DNA of 5,191 bases from Comamonadaceae bacterium. Its GTDB lineage: Bacteria; Pseudomonadota; Gammaproteobacteria; Burkholderiales; Burkholderiaceae_C. Numbering within the stretch: position 1 is the stretch's first letter; each line of letters opens with the position of its first letter. A model generated the notes under the pieces. That model did not search any database. It was not told where the DNA came from and saw only the letters and a program-made list of their open reading frames with translations. Where the stretch lies: positions 1 to 5,191 of the forward strand of contig CANKNK010000150.1 of NCBI GenBank assembly GCA_947483455.1, read 5' to 3'. Position numbers and translations under genes: made by a program. This document shows positions 1 to 5,191 of the stretch, piece after piece.

Positions 1-159
1 ATTGGCATGCATTGCCGTTTGCTGGGTCGGCCCGGGCGCATCACCGCTTTGCAGCGGTTTTTGGACCATGTGCAGTCGCACGACCAGGTTTGGGTCTGCC
101 GCCGTCTGGATTTGGCGCAGCACTGGAGCAGTGTGCACCCCTATAGCGAAGCCGCATGA
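1..159 (+). CDS. puuE: Allantoinase PuuE, C-terminal end (partial, 5' end outside window)
   Basis: Frame 1 is open from the first base and ends at TGA 157-159, giving the last 52 residues of a protein. It begins IGMHCRLLGRPGRI and ends HPYSEAA, with RFLDHV and VWVCRRLDLAQHW between. I recognise this as the C-terminus of PuuE-type allantoinase, a polysaccharide-deacetylase (NodB-like) fold enzyme of roughly 300 residues that hydrolyses (S)-allantoin to allantoate in the cytoplasm and is unrelated in fold to the classical zinc allantoinase. The catalytic core lies upstream and cannot be checked. The stop overlaps the start of the next gene by 4 bases (ATGA), so the two are almost certainly co-transcribed and translationally coupled. 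The purine-degradation role of the neighbour supports the call. The alternative, another NodB-family deacetylase, is less likely given this tail and context. Confidence 0.86.
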   Translation: MGMHCRLLGRPGRITALQRFLDHVQSHDQVWVCRRLDLAQHWSSVHPYSEAA

Positions 160-1925
160 CCCTGGACGAGCTCAATCGCGCGCCCTTGGCGCAGGCGCAG
201 GCTATGCTGGCCGGTTTGTACGAGCACTCGGACTGGATAGCCGAGAAAGCCCTGGCCGAGCGCCCTTTCAAGTCGCTAGCGCATTTGCAGTACGCCATGT
301 GCCGCGTGCTCGATGCTGCGGGGCGCGAGGCGCAACTGGCCCTGCTACGCGCCCACCCGGAGCTGGCCGGCAAGGGCTTGGTCGTTACCAGCCTCACCGC
401 CGAGTCGAAACACGAACAAAAAAAAGCGGGACTGACCGATTGCACGCCAGATGAGTTGGCTGCTATCCAGAAGTTCAATGCCGATTACCGCGCTAAATTT
501 GACTGGCCTTTTATCGTGGCGGTACGTGGCCCGCGCGGTACGGGCCTGACCAAAGCGCAGATCATGGCCACTATGGCGCGCCGCCTGCAAGGCCACCCCG
601 ACTTTGAATTGCAAGAATGTTTGCGCAACATCCACCGCATTGTGGAAATCCGCCTGGCCGATAAATTTGCTATCCAGCCTGGATCTGGCAACCAGGTCTG
701 GGACTGGCAGGAAGACCTGGCGCGCCACAGCGACCCCGGTTTTGCCGAGCGCGGCGAACTCACGGTGACTTACCTTACCGAGGCGCACCAGGCCTGTGCG
801 CAGGACATCATGCAAAACATGCGCGATTGCGGAATGGACGAGGTACACATCGACGCCGTGGGCAATGTGGTGGGCCGCTACCACCCAGCTACTGTGGGCG
901 CGCGCTACTTACTTACCGGCAGCCATTACGACACGGTGCGCAATGGCGGCAAATACGACGGACGCCTGGGCATATTTGTGCCTCTGGCCTGTGTGCAGGC
1001 CCTGCAGCAGGCGGGGCGGCGCCTGCCTTTTGGCATCGAAGTGGTGGCCTTTGCCGAAGAGGAAGGCCAGCGTTTCAAGGCCACATTTTTATCAGCATCG
1101 GCGCTTACCGGCAGCTTTGATGAAGCCTGGCTGGCGCAGTGCGATGCCGACGGCATCAGTATGCGCAGCGCCATGCAGCAAGCGGGGCTGGACCCGGCGC
1201 AGATTGCATCTATCCGGCGCGATCCGCAGCATTACCTGGGCTTTGTGGAAGTGCATATCGAGCAAGGGCCGGTACTCAATGAATTGAACATGCCCTTGGG
1301 TGTAGTCACTTCTATCAACGCCAGCGTGCGCTTCACCGGCAGTGTTATGGGTACCGCGAGCCATGCCGGTACCACGCCTATGAATAGGCGGCGCGATGCG
1401 GCGGTGGCCGTGGCCGAATTGGCCTTATTCATGGAACAGCGCGCTGCACGCGATGGCGATTCGGTAGCCACCATCGGGCAGCTGCACGTGCCTGCCGGGT
1501 CGGTGAATGTCGTGCCGGGCCGTTGCGATTTTTCACTGGACATGCGCGCCCCTTCTAATGCACAGCGCGACGCCTTGTGCGCAGATGTCGTGGCCCAACT
1601 GGAGTCCATTTGCGCGCGCAGGGGGCTAGCATTTAGTTTGAACGAAAGCATGCGCGCCAGCGCCGCACCCAGCGATGCGGCTTTGCAGGGGCGCTGGGAG
1701 GCGGCCGTGGCCAAGTTGGGCTTGCCGGTGCACCGCATGCCCAGCGGCGCCGGGCATGACGCCATGAAAATGCACGATCTCCTGCCCCAGGCCATGCTGT
1801 TTGTGCGCGGCGAAAACAGCGGCATCAGCCACAACCCGCTCGAATCGAGCACCAGCCACGACATGCAACTGGCAGTCCATGCCTTTGACTATTTGCTTCA
1901 GGATTTGGCAGCCCCGACCTCCTGA
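156..1925 (+). CDS. Bifunctional OHCU decarboxylase / allantoate amidohydrolase (UraD-AllC fusion)
   Basis: A 589-residue, two-domain cytoplasmic enzyme. Residues 1 to about 172 are UraD, which decarboxylates OHCU to (S)-allantoin. The HPELAG motif (H67), S84/E87/Q88 in ESKHEQKKAGL, the WPFIVAVRG strand and HRIVEIRL (R161) are the conserved active-site segments of that family. After a short linker, residues about 180-586 are an M20-type Zn amidohydrolase of the allantoate amidohydrolase/carbamoylase group. It shows GSHYDTV (H257), KYDGRLG (D268), EEEGQRF (E302/E303), EVHIEQGP (H367), ASHAGTTPM (H403), the LDMR strand (R464), SGAGHDA (530-536) and GISHNP (H559). All five expected metal ligands are therefore present. 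Allantoate is preferred over other carbamoyl substrates because of the fused UraD domain and the PuuE gene upstream. The start is the ATG inside the ATGA overlap with puuE. It matches the usual UraD N-terminus. No frameshift is seen at the junction, so the fusion looks genuine. Confidence 0.93.
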   Translation: MTLDELNRAPLAQAQAMLAGLYEHSDWIAEKALAERPFKSLAHLQYAMCRVLDAAGREAQLALLRAHPELAGKGLVVTSLTAESKHEQKKAGLTDCTPDELAAIQKFNADYRAKFDWPFIVAVRGPRGTGLTKAQIMATMARRLQGHPDFELQECLRNIHRIVEIRLADKFAIQPGSGNQVWDWQEDLARHSDPGFAERGELTVTYLTEAHQACAQDIMQNMRDCGMDEVHIDAVGNVVGRYHPATVGARYLLTGSHYDTVRNGGKYDGRLGIFVPLACVQALQQAGRRLPFGIEVVAFAEEEGQRFKATFLSASALTGSFDEAWLAQCDADGISMRSAMQQAGLDPAQIASIRRDPQHYLGFVEVHIEQGPVLNELNMPLGVVTSINASVRFTGSVMGTASHAGTTPMNRRRDAAVAVAELALFMEQRAARDGDSVATIGQLHVPAGSVNVVPGRCDFSLDMRAPSNAQRDALCADVVAQLESICARRGLAFSLNESMRASAAPSDAALQGRWEAAVAKLGLPVHRMPSGAGHDAMKMHDLLPQAMLFVRGENSGISHNPLESSTSHDMQLAVHAFDYLLQDLAAPTS

Positions 1926-1974
1926 GCGCAAATGCGCAGACCCTTTTTTCGTATTCATTTTTTGATTGCATCCT

Positions 1975-3204
1975 ATGAATCCATCCCTATACGCCCAGCT
2001 TGACGCCTGGGTGAACCAGCATTTCGACGAGGAAGTTCAATTTTTGCAAGCGCTGGTGCGCGTACCCACCGACACGCCGCCAGGCAATAACGCGCCGCAT
2101 GCCGAGCGCACCGCCGAGCTGCTGCAGGCCATGGGCCTGGAGGCGCAAAAATTCCCGGTTCCCCCGGATAGGGTGCACGCTGCGGGCTTGCAAAGCCTCA
2201 CCAACTTGCTAGTGCGCCGCCGCTTTGGCTCCGGGCGCACGGTGCTGCTCAATGCCCACGGCGACGTGGTGCCCCCCGGCGAAGGCTGGACGCACGACCC
2301 CTATGGTGCCGAGATCGTCGACGGCAAGCTCTATGGCCGCGCCGCTGCGGTCAGCAAATGCGACTTTGCGACCTACACCTATGCCTTGCGTGCCCTAGAA
2401 GCCGTGGCCAAACCGACGCAAGGTTGCGTGGAGTTGTTGTTTACCTATGACGAAGAGTTTGGCGGCGAACTCGGGCCCGCTTTGCTATTGAACAACGGAA
2501 CCATCAAGCCCGACCTGATGGTGGCCGCAGGCTTTAGCTACCAAGTGATTACCGCGCACAACGGTTGTTTGCAATTGGAAGTGACGGTGCACGGCAAGAT
2601 GGCCCATGCGGCTATTCCCGACAGCGGTGTCGATGCCTTGCAAGCGGCGACGAAACTGTTGCAAGTGCTTTATGCGCAAAACGATGTGATCAAAAAAGTG
2701 CGCTCCGATGTGCTTGGCATTACCCATCCCTATTTGAATATTGGCATGATCGAAGGCGGCACCAATACCAATGTGGTGCCGGGCCGGGTCAGCTTCAAAC
2801 TCGATAGGCGCATGATTCCGGAAGAAAACCCCGAGCAAGTGGAAGCGGATTTGCGCGACCTCATCGCGCAGACGGCGGCGCAGTGCCCTGGCATTAGCGT
2901 CGATGTCAAACGCATACTGCTGGCCCGCGCCATGCGTCCGCTGCCGGGCAATGTGCCGCTGGTGCAGGCCTTGCAAAGCCACGCGCAAGCAGTATTTGGC
3001 GTGCCCGTGCCTGCTTTGGGTACGCCGCTGTATACCGACGTGCGTTTGTTTTGCGAAGCCGGTATTCCCGGCGTCATTTACGGTGCCGGCCCGCGTACAG
3101 TGCTGGAATCCAATGCCAAACGCGCAGATGAACACATCGTGTTGGAAGACTTGCGCCGCGCAACGCAGGTCATGGCGCGCGCTTTGGCGGACTTGTTGGC
3201 CTAA
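1975..3204 (+). CDS. M20-family (ArgE/DapE/CPG2-type) hydrolase with atypical metal site
   Basis: A 409-residue protein of M20 length and layout, starting 49 bases after the fusion gene and probably in the same operon. From ATG 1975 it shows NAHGDVVP (H95, D97), YGRAAAVSKCDFATY (120-134), TYDEEFGGE (E160/E161), the dimerisation-domain motif MAHAAIP (H210), GGTNTNVVPGR (261-271), LDRRMIPEE (277-284), PLYTDVRLF (351-359) and ESNAKRADEH (378-387). M20 enzymes usually bind two zinc ions and cleave amide bonds in acyl-amino acids, peptides or ureido compounds. Here H95 and E161 remain, but the bridging Asp position reads Val126, the GEPT-type acidic position lies in AAGF (184-187), and the C-terminal metal His position reads Lys382. 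Substrate is unknown; context suggests an accessory step in purine or ureido-compound breakdown (inference). A TTG at 1966 would add three residues, but ATG 1975 is preferred. Neither has a clear Shine-Dalgarno. It could be an altered enzyme or a non-catalytic paralogue. Confidence 0.85.
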   Translation: MNPSLYAQLDAWVNQHFDEEVQFLQALVRVPTDTPPGNNAPHAERTAELLQAMGLEAQKFPVPPDRVHAAGLQSLTNLLVRRRFGSGRTVLLNAHGDVVPPGEGWTHDPYGAEIVDGKLYGRAAAVSKCDFATYTYALRALEAVAKPTQGCVELLFTYDEEFGGELGPALLLNNGTIKPDLMVAAGFSYQVITAHNGCLQLEVTVHGKMAHAAIPDSGVDALQAATKLLQVLYAQNDVIKKVRSDVLGITHPYLNIGMIEGGTNTNVVPGRVSFKLDRRMIPEENPEQVEADLRDLIAQTAAQCPGISVDVKRILLARAMRPLPGNVPLVQALQSHAQAVFGVPVPALGTPLYTDVRLFCEAGIPGVIYGAGPRTVLESNAKRADEHIVLEDLRRATQVMARALADLLA

Positions 3205-3218
3205 GCCAATTCGCATTG

Positions 3219-3249
3219 GGCGCGCCCTGGAGATGGGGCGCGCTGCTTT
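3219..3249 (+). terminator. Possible Rho-independent terminator after the M20 gene
   Basis: GCGCGCCC at 3220-3227 pairs with GGGCGCGC at 3236-3243, and a G-U pair (3219/3244) extends the stem to 9 bp. The loop is 8 bases. It starts 15 bases after the stop at 3202-3204. The downstream T run is poor (TGCTTTCG, three T in a row), so termination may be weak or Rho-assisted. The strong GC stem and its position are the evidence. Confidence 0.5.
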
Positions 3250-3377
3250 CGCTTGGTGCGGTAAATCGCACTTACGCCACGACAAAAACCAAAAGTCGCA
3301 GCATCCGCGCGGCAAAAATTGCACGCGTTACATACGATCCTCGACTTTTCTGTAACCTTTTTACCAAATTTCATGTG

Positions 3378-3422
3378 TTGAAGTATGGAATGTGTGATTT
3401 AAATTAAATTTGCGAATATCAT
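3378..3422 (+). promoter_or_regulatory. Candidate promoter region for the channel block
   Basis: This AT-rich stretch lies 70-115 bases upstream of the next start codon. Two weak sigma-70-like readings are possible. One is TTGAAG (3378-3383) with TAAATT (3400-3405) at 16-base spacing. The other is a better -10, TATCAT (3417-3422, five of six consensus bases), without a good -35. I cannot choose between them from sequence. A promoter somewhere here is expected because the preceding block ends with a hairpin and the next genes are functionally unrelated. Confidence 0.33.
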
Positions 3423-3443
3423 CCCGACCTAACGGAATATCCA

Positions 3444-3464
3444 GCAAGAATGAGAAGTTCTTGC
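3444..3464. repeat. Perfect 7-bp inverted repeat in the leader of the 209-residue protein gene
   Basis: GCAAGAA (3444-3450) and TTCTTGC (3458-3464) are exact reverse complements around a 7-base spacer. The element sits 28 bases before the start codon at 3493 and downstream of the promoter candidates. It could be a transcribed hairpin or a dimeric-regulator operator. No T run follows, so a terminator is unlikely. Function is inferred from position only. Confidence 0.45.
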
Positions 3465-3492
3465 GCTTTGTCAACGCTAAAGAAGGGTAGAT

Positions 3493-4122
3493 ATGGACGC
3501 ATCGACAGAACAAGAAAGCTCCTTGGAGCCTAAAGACCTCACTGCTGGCGACTACGGCTTCATTGTTTTCATCCTGCTGGTGTTGGTCGCTGTGACTATG
3601 CTGGGCGTGTTGGGACATCGCGAGGCTCTCAAAACCGAAGGAAGCAAGCGCAATGGCGAACAATGGGCTGCTTGGTTTACCAAGGCCAGCGAAACCCGTT
3701 TTGCTCCGGATTACGCGATTGCCGCCTGTGCCGGTGGGGCCAAATCGGCCGCTGCCCCCACGGCCGAGGAAACCAAGCCTGCAGAGGGTGCTGCAGAGCA
3801 AGCTGCTGCTGCCCCGGCACCGGCCGCCGGAACCTGGGGCGCCTGCCTGGCCCACCTGATGAGCGCTAGCGAATTCAAAGACATGGTGAACCCCTTCACC
3901 GGCGCTGCGCCGAATTTCATACCCGCCTGTAACCCGGCGGACCACAGCTTGGTGGGCTCCATCGTGTTAGAAAAAAGCACCGCTAATCCACCGGGTTCAG
4001 CGGTGCCGACGGTCACGTCCCAATTTGTGGATGCTGATTCGATCGCTGAAAAAGTCGCACTCAAAATCAGTGTGTGTGACAAGGGCTCCTACGCGGTCAA
4101 GGTCGCGGAAATTGAATTCTGA
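3493..4122 (+). CDS. Unrecognised single-pass membrane protein, Ala/Pro-rich linker, four cysteines
   Basis: I do not recognise this 209-residue protein. Residues 1-20 are polar and acidic. Residues 21-41 form one strongly hydrophobic segment (YGFIVFILLVLVAVTMLGVL) with no lipobox or cleavage site that I can see, so it looks like a membrane anchor. Basic residues follow (H42, R43, K47, K52, R53), then a WAAWF patch. Residues about 80-113 are a low-complexity Ala/Pro/Glu linker. The C-terminal part (114-209) looks folded, with FKDMVNPFTG, IPACNPADH, GSIVLEK and ALKISVCDKGSY. Cysteines at 79, 118, 146 and 195 could make two disulphides if this side is periplasmic, but the basic flank after the anchor argues for the opposite topology, so orientation is open. 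AGAAGG (3481-3486), 6 bases before ATG, fixes the start. Only 8 bases separate it from the channel gene, so it may be a channel partner subunit (inference). Confidence 0.82.
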   Translation: MDASTEQESSLEPKDLTAGDYGFIVFILLVLVAVTMLGVLGHREALKTEGSKRNGEQWAAWFTKASETRFAPDYAIAACAGGAKSAAAPTAEETKPAEGAAEQAAAAPAPAAGTWGACLAHLMSASEFKDMVNPFTGAAPNFIPACNPADHSLVGSIVLEKSTANPPGSAVPTVTSQFVDADSIAEKVALKISVCDKGSYAVKVAEIEF

Positions 4123-4124
4123 GG
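4121..4124 (+). promoter_or_regulatory. Shine-Dalgarno GAGG overlapping the upstream stop codon
   Basis: GAGG begins inside the TGA stop (4120-4122) of the preceding gene and lies 6 bases before ATG 4131. It fixes the start of the channel-like gene and suggests that ribosomes finishing the upstream gene help start the downstream one. Confidence 0.65.
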
Positions 4125-4130
4125 TACATC

Positions 4131-5191
4131 ATGGAAGACCGCAAAACCATTGCCATCAAAGACCTGAATATCAAAGAGCTGCTGGACACGGACTCCAAGC
4201 CGGCTGATATTTCGCGCGACCTACCGTTTCGTAAGTGGCTGTATTCCTGGATGCTGGACCCGGCCATTCCTGGCAATTTTCAGCGCAGTTTTGACAAATG
4301 GATTGGCATACTGATTGTTGCCAATCTTTTCAGCCTGATATTTGAAAACGTTCCGGGCATTTACGAGCCGTATAAGCCCTGGTTCGAGTTCTTCGACCTG
4401 TTCTCGATTGCTATCTTTACGGTGGAGTATCTGCTGCGCTTTTATTTGTCGGCAGAAGATGCGGCGTTCCAGGGCAAAGTCAGTTCCCGCTTGGCCTATG
4501 TGTTCAGCCCGTTTGCGATTATCGATGCGCTCGCTATTGTGCCCTTCTACTTGGTGCGCGTGTTTGGCCTGTCGATTGACTTGCACGTGCTCAAGGCCTT
4601 GCGGATTTTGCGTTTGCTGAAAATTTTCCGCATAGTGATTCCGGCTTACTACGAGTTTGCCGCTCTCAACCGAGGTCGCACATTCCGTCAAAAAATACAC
4701 GCCCTTATCTTCCAAAGTCCCTATGGCGGACGTCTGCAAGAAATGTTCGAGCTGTTTATTGCGGGCTGGGTGCTGATCTCGGTGTTTGCCGTCATTTTGG
4801 AGTCGGTACACGGAGTCTCTTACCTGCTGAATGTCGAATTCGTGATCTTGGACGCGGTCGCGGTCGCGGTCTTCACCATTGAATACTGCATGCGTATGTA
4901 TTCTTGCGTGGAAGAGCCGGGCTACGAGGGAACCGTGATGGGCCGCTTCCGTCAGGCCAAGCACCCCTCTACGGTGATCGACCTGCTGGCTATCCTGCCC
5001 TTCTTCCTGGAAGTTTTCTTGCACCACTTGTTGGACTTGCGATTCTTGCGGGTCTTCCGCCTGACGCGATTGCTCAAACTCACGCGCGGCAACGACGCTA
5101 CGGCGACCCTGGTCAAAGTGGTTTCGCGCGAGTGGCCGGTGATTGCCGCTGCCGCCTTCATCATGTTATTGCTGGTGGTGCTGACCGCATC
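4131..5191 (+). CDS. Voltage-gated ion-channel-type protein with two tandem voltage-sensor domains (partial, 3' end outside window)
   Basis: Open from ATG 4131 to the window edge: 353 residues, no stop. Residues 1-50 look cytoplasmic. Sensor 1: S1 about 54-74, S2 84-106 (FTVEYLLR; F96, E99, R103), S3 127-142 (D132), S4 150-168 with K155, R158, R161, K164, R167 at every third position. A 35-residue linker without a pore follows. Sensor 2: S1 206-226, S2 236-257 (FTIEYCMR; F248, E251, R255), S3 279-296 (D284), S4 302-319 with R304, R307, R310, R313, K316, R319. The chain then enters a hydrophobic stretch (about 335-353) resembling S5. By family knowledge, S4 basic residues with the S2 Phe/Glu and S3 Asp form a working voltage sensor in Kv/Nav-type channels. 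Ion selectivity cannot be judged because S5-P-S6 would lie beyond 5191. A poreless double-sensor protein is the alternative. It is very probably co-transcribed with the upstream membrane protein gene. Confidence 0.9.
   Translation, partial: MEDRKTIAIKDLNIKELLDTDSKPADISRDLPFRKWLYSWMLDPAIPGNFQRSFDKWIGILIVANLFSLIFENVPGIYEPYKPWFEFFDLFSIAIFTVEYLLRFYLSAEDAAFQGKVSSRLAYVFSPFAIIDALAIVPFYLVRVFGLSIDLHVLKALRILRLLKIFRIVIPAYYEFAALNRGRTFRQKIHALIFQSPYGGRLQEMFELFIAGWVLISVFAVILESVHGVSYLLNVEFVILDAVAVAVFTIEYCMRMYSCVEEPGYEGTVMGRFRQAKHPSTVIDLLAILPFFLEVFLHHLLDLRFLRVFRLTRLLKLTRGNDATATLVKVVSREWPVIAAAAFIMLLLVVLTA
4290..4631 (+). repeat. Diverged internal repeat, copy 1: voltage sensor 1 (residues 54-167)
   Basis: Encodes the first S1-S4 unit of the channel-like protein. 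It aligns without gaps to the second unit (4746-5087) at a constant offset of 152 residues (456 bases). By hand count 38 of 114 positions are identical, including FT-EY--R in S2, G-V--R in the S2-S3 loop, ID-LAI-PF-L in S3 and R--RLLK--R in S4. The DNA itself has diverged, so the duplication is old or the units were fused from paralogues. Confidence 0.85.
4746..5087 (+). repeat. Diverged internal repeat, copy 2: voltage sensor 2 (residues 206-319)
   Basis: Encodes the second S1-S4 unit, partner of 4290-4631. It has one more S4 charge (R304, where copy 1 has His152) and leads directly into the S5-like segment. It is therefore the sensor expected to be coupled to a pore in the usual Kv manner. 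Confidence 0.85.
4854..4871 (+). repeat. Three perfect tandem copies of GCGGTC inside the channel gene
   Basis: GCGGTC occurs three times head to tail (4854-4859, 4860-4865, 4866-4871), in frame, encoding Ala-Val-Ala-Val-Ala-Val in S2 of the second sensor (residues 242-247). Gain or loss of a unit would keep the reading frame but change S2 length by two residues. It may simply be chance in a hydrophobic helix. Confidence 0.8.

Larger units (their letters stand above)
3205..3492. other. Intergenic region between catabolic block and channel block
   Basis: These 288 bases carry no convincing gene on either strand. The first part is GC-rich and contains a terminator-like hairpin just after the M20 stop. 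From about 3340 it becomes clearly AT-rich, as expected for a promoter region, and then holds a 7-bp inverted repeat and a good Shine-Dalgarno for the next gene. The switch in composition and function suggests that a separate transcription unit begins here. Confidence 0.7.

Noticed and set aside
2..454. A 150-codon + strand frame across the puuE/uraD junction
   Set aside because: It overlaps two recognised coding frames and its product is a low-complexity mix of Arg, Gly and Ala with no motif.
1232..1864. A 210-codon open frame on the minus strand opposite the AllC domain
   Set aside because: The + strand frame carries all conserved AllC motifs; this is a codon-bias shadow.
1926..1949. GCGC hairpin followed by a T6 run as a terminator between the fusion gene and the M20 gene
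   Set aside because: The stem is only 4 bp (5 with a 2-base loop) and is separated from the T run by 6 bases, which does not fit an intrinsic terminator.
1966..1974. TTG start extending the M20 protein by three residues
   Set aside because: ATG at 1975 is the stronger initiation codon, and the extra residues (Met-His-Pro) add nothing to the family's N-terminus.
2485..3324. A 279-codon open frame on the minus strand opposite the M20 gene
   Set aside because: It has no recognisable domain, is His/Arg/Gln-rich, and is fully covered by a strongly supported + strand gene.
3450..3533. A 27-codon small frame starting in the inverted repeat and overlapping the start of the 209-residue gene
   Set aside because: It has no Shine-Dalgarno, and its composition gives no hint of a real leader peptide such as runs of one amino acid.
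3493..4122. Type IV pilin-like identity for the 209-residue protein
   Set aside because: It has one N-terminal hydrophobic helix, but no prepilin cleavage site and no Glu at position 5 after such a site.
4221..5027. A 268-codon open frame on the minus strand opposite the channel gene
   Set aside because: Its product is very rich in charged residues, Gln and His, as expected when codons for hydrophobic helices are read backwards. The + strand frame has clear sensor motifs and a Shine-Dalgarno.

Overview
The window reads as a moderately GC-rich proteobacterial chromosome, most likely a betaproteobacterium of the order Burkholderiales. That placement is inferred from the purine-catabolism layout and the protein style, not from a marker gene. 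All supported genes lie on the + strand and form two blocks separated by a 288-base intergenic region. I see no RNA gene, mobile element or CRISPR array.

Block 1 (1-3204) is purine (urate/allantoin) catabolism. It opens with the last 52 codons of a PuuE-type allantoinase. An ATGA overlap joins this to a 589-residue fusion of OHCU decarboxylase (UraD) and allantoate amidohydrolase (AllC). Together they cover OHCU to (S)-allantoin (UraD domain), allantoin to allantoate (PuuE), and allantoate hydrolysis with release of ammonia (AllC domain). The two fused domains therefore catalyse non-consecutive steps, with PuuE supplying the step between them. A 409-residue M20-type hydrolase follows after 49 bases. 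It keeps the M20 fold motifs but seems to lack several of the usual metal ligands, so its substrate and mechanism are open. A GC-rich hairpin just after its stop may end the transcript.

The intergenic region (3205-3492) changes from GC-rich to AT-rich. It holds the terminator candidate, weak promoter-like hexamers and a perfect 7-bp inverted repeat in the leader of the next gene.

Block 2 (3493-5191) is a two-gene membrane unit with 8 bases between the genes. The first gene encodes an unrecognised 209-residue protein with one membrane segment, an Ala/Pro-rich linker and a four-cysteine C-terminal part. The second, cut by the window edge, encodes a voltage-gated ion-channel-type protein carrying two complete S1-S4 voltage-sensor domains in tandem before what looks like the start of S5. 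The two sensors align without gaps at a constant offset of 152 residues, and both keep the gating-charge arginines/lysines and the charge-transfer-centre residues. No pore lies between them. This two-sensor arrangement, with a possible partner subunit, is the most unusual thing in the window.
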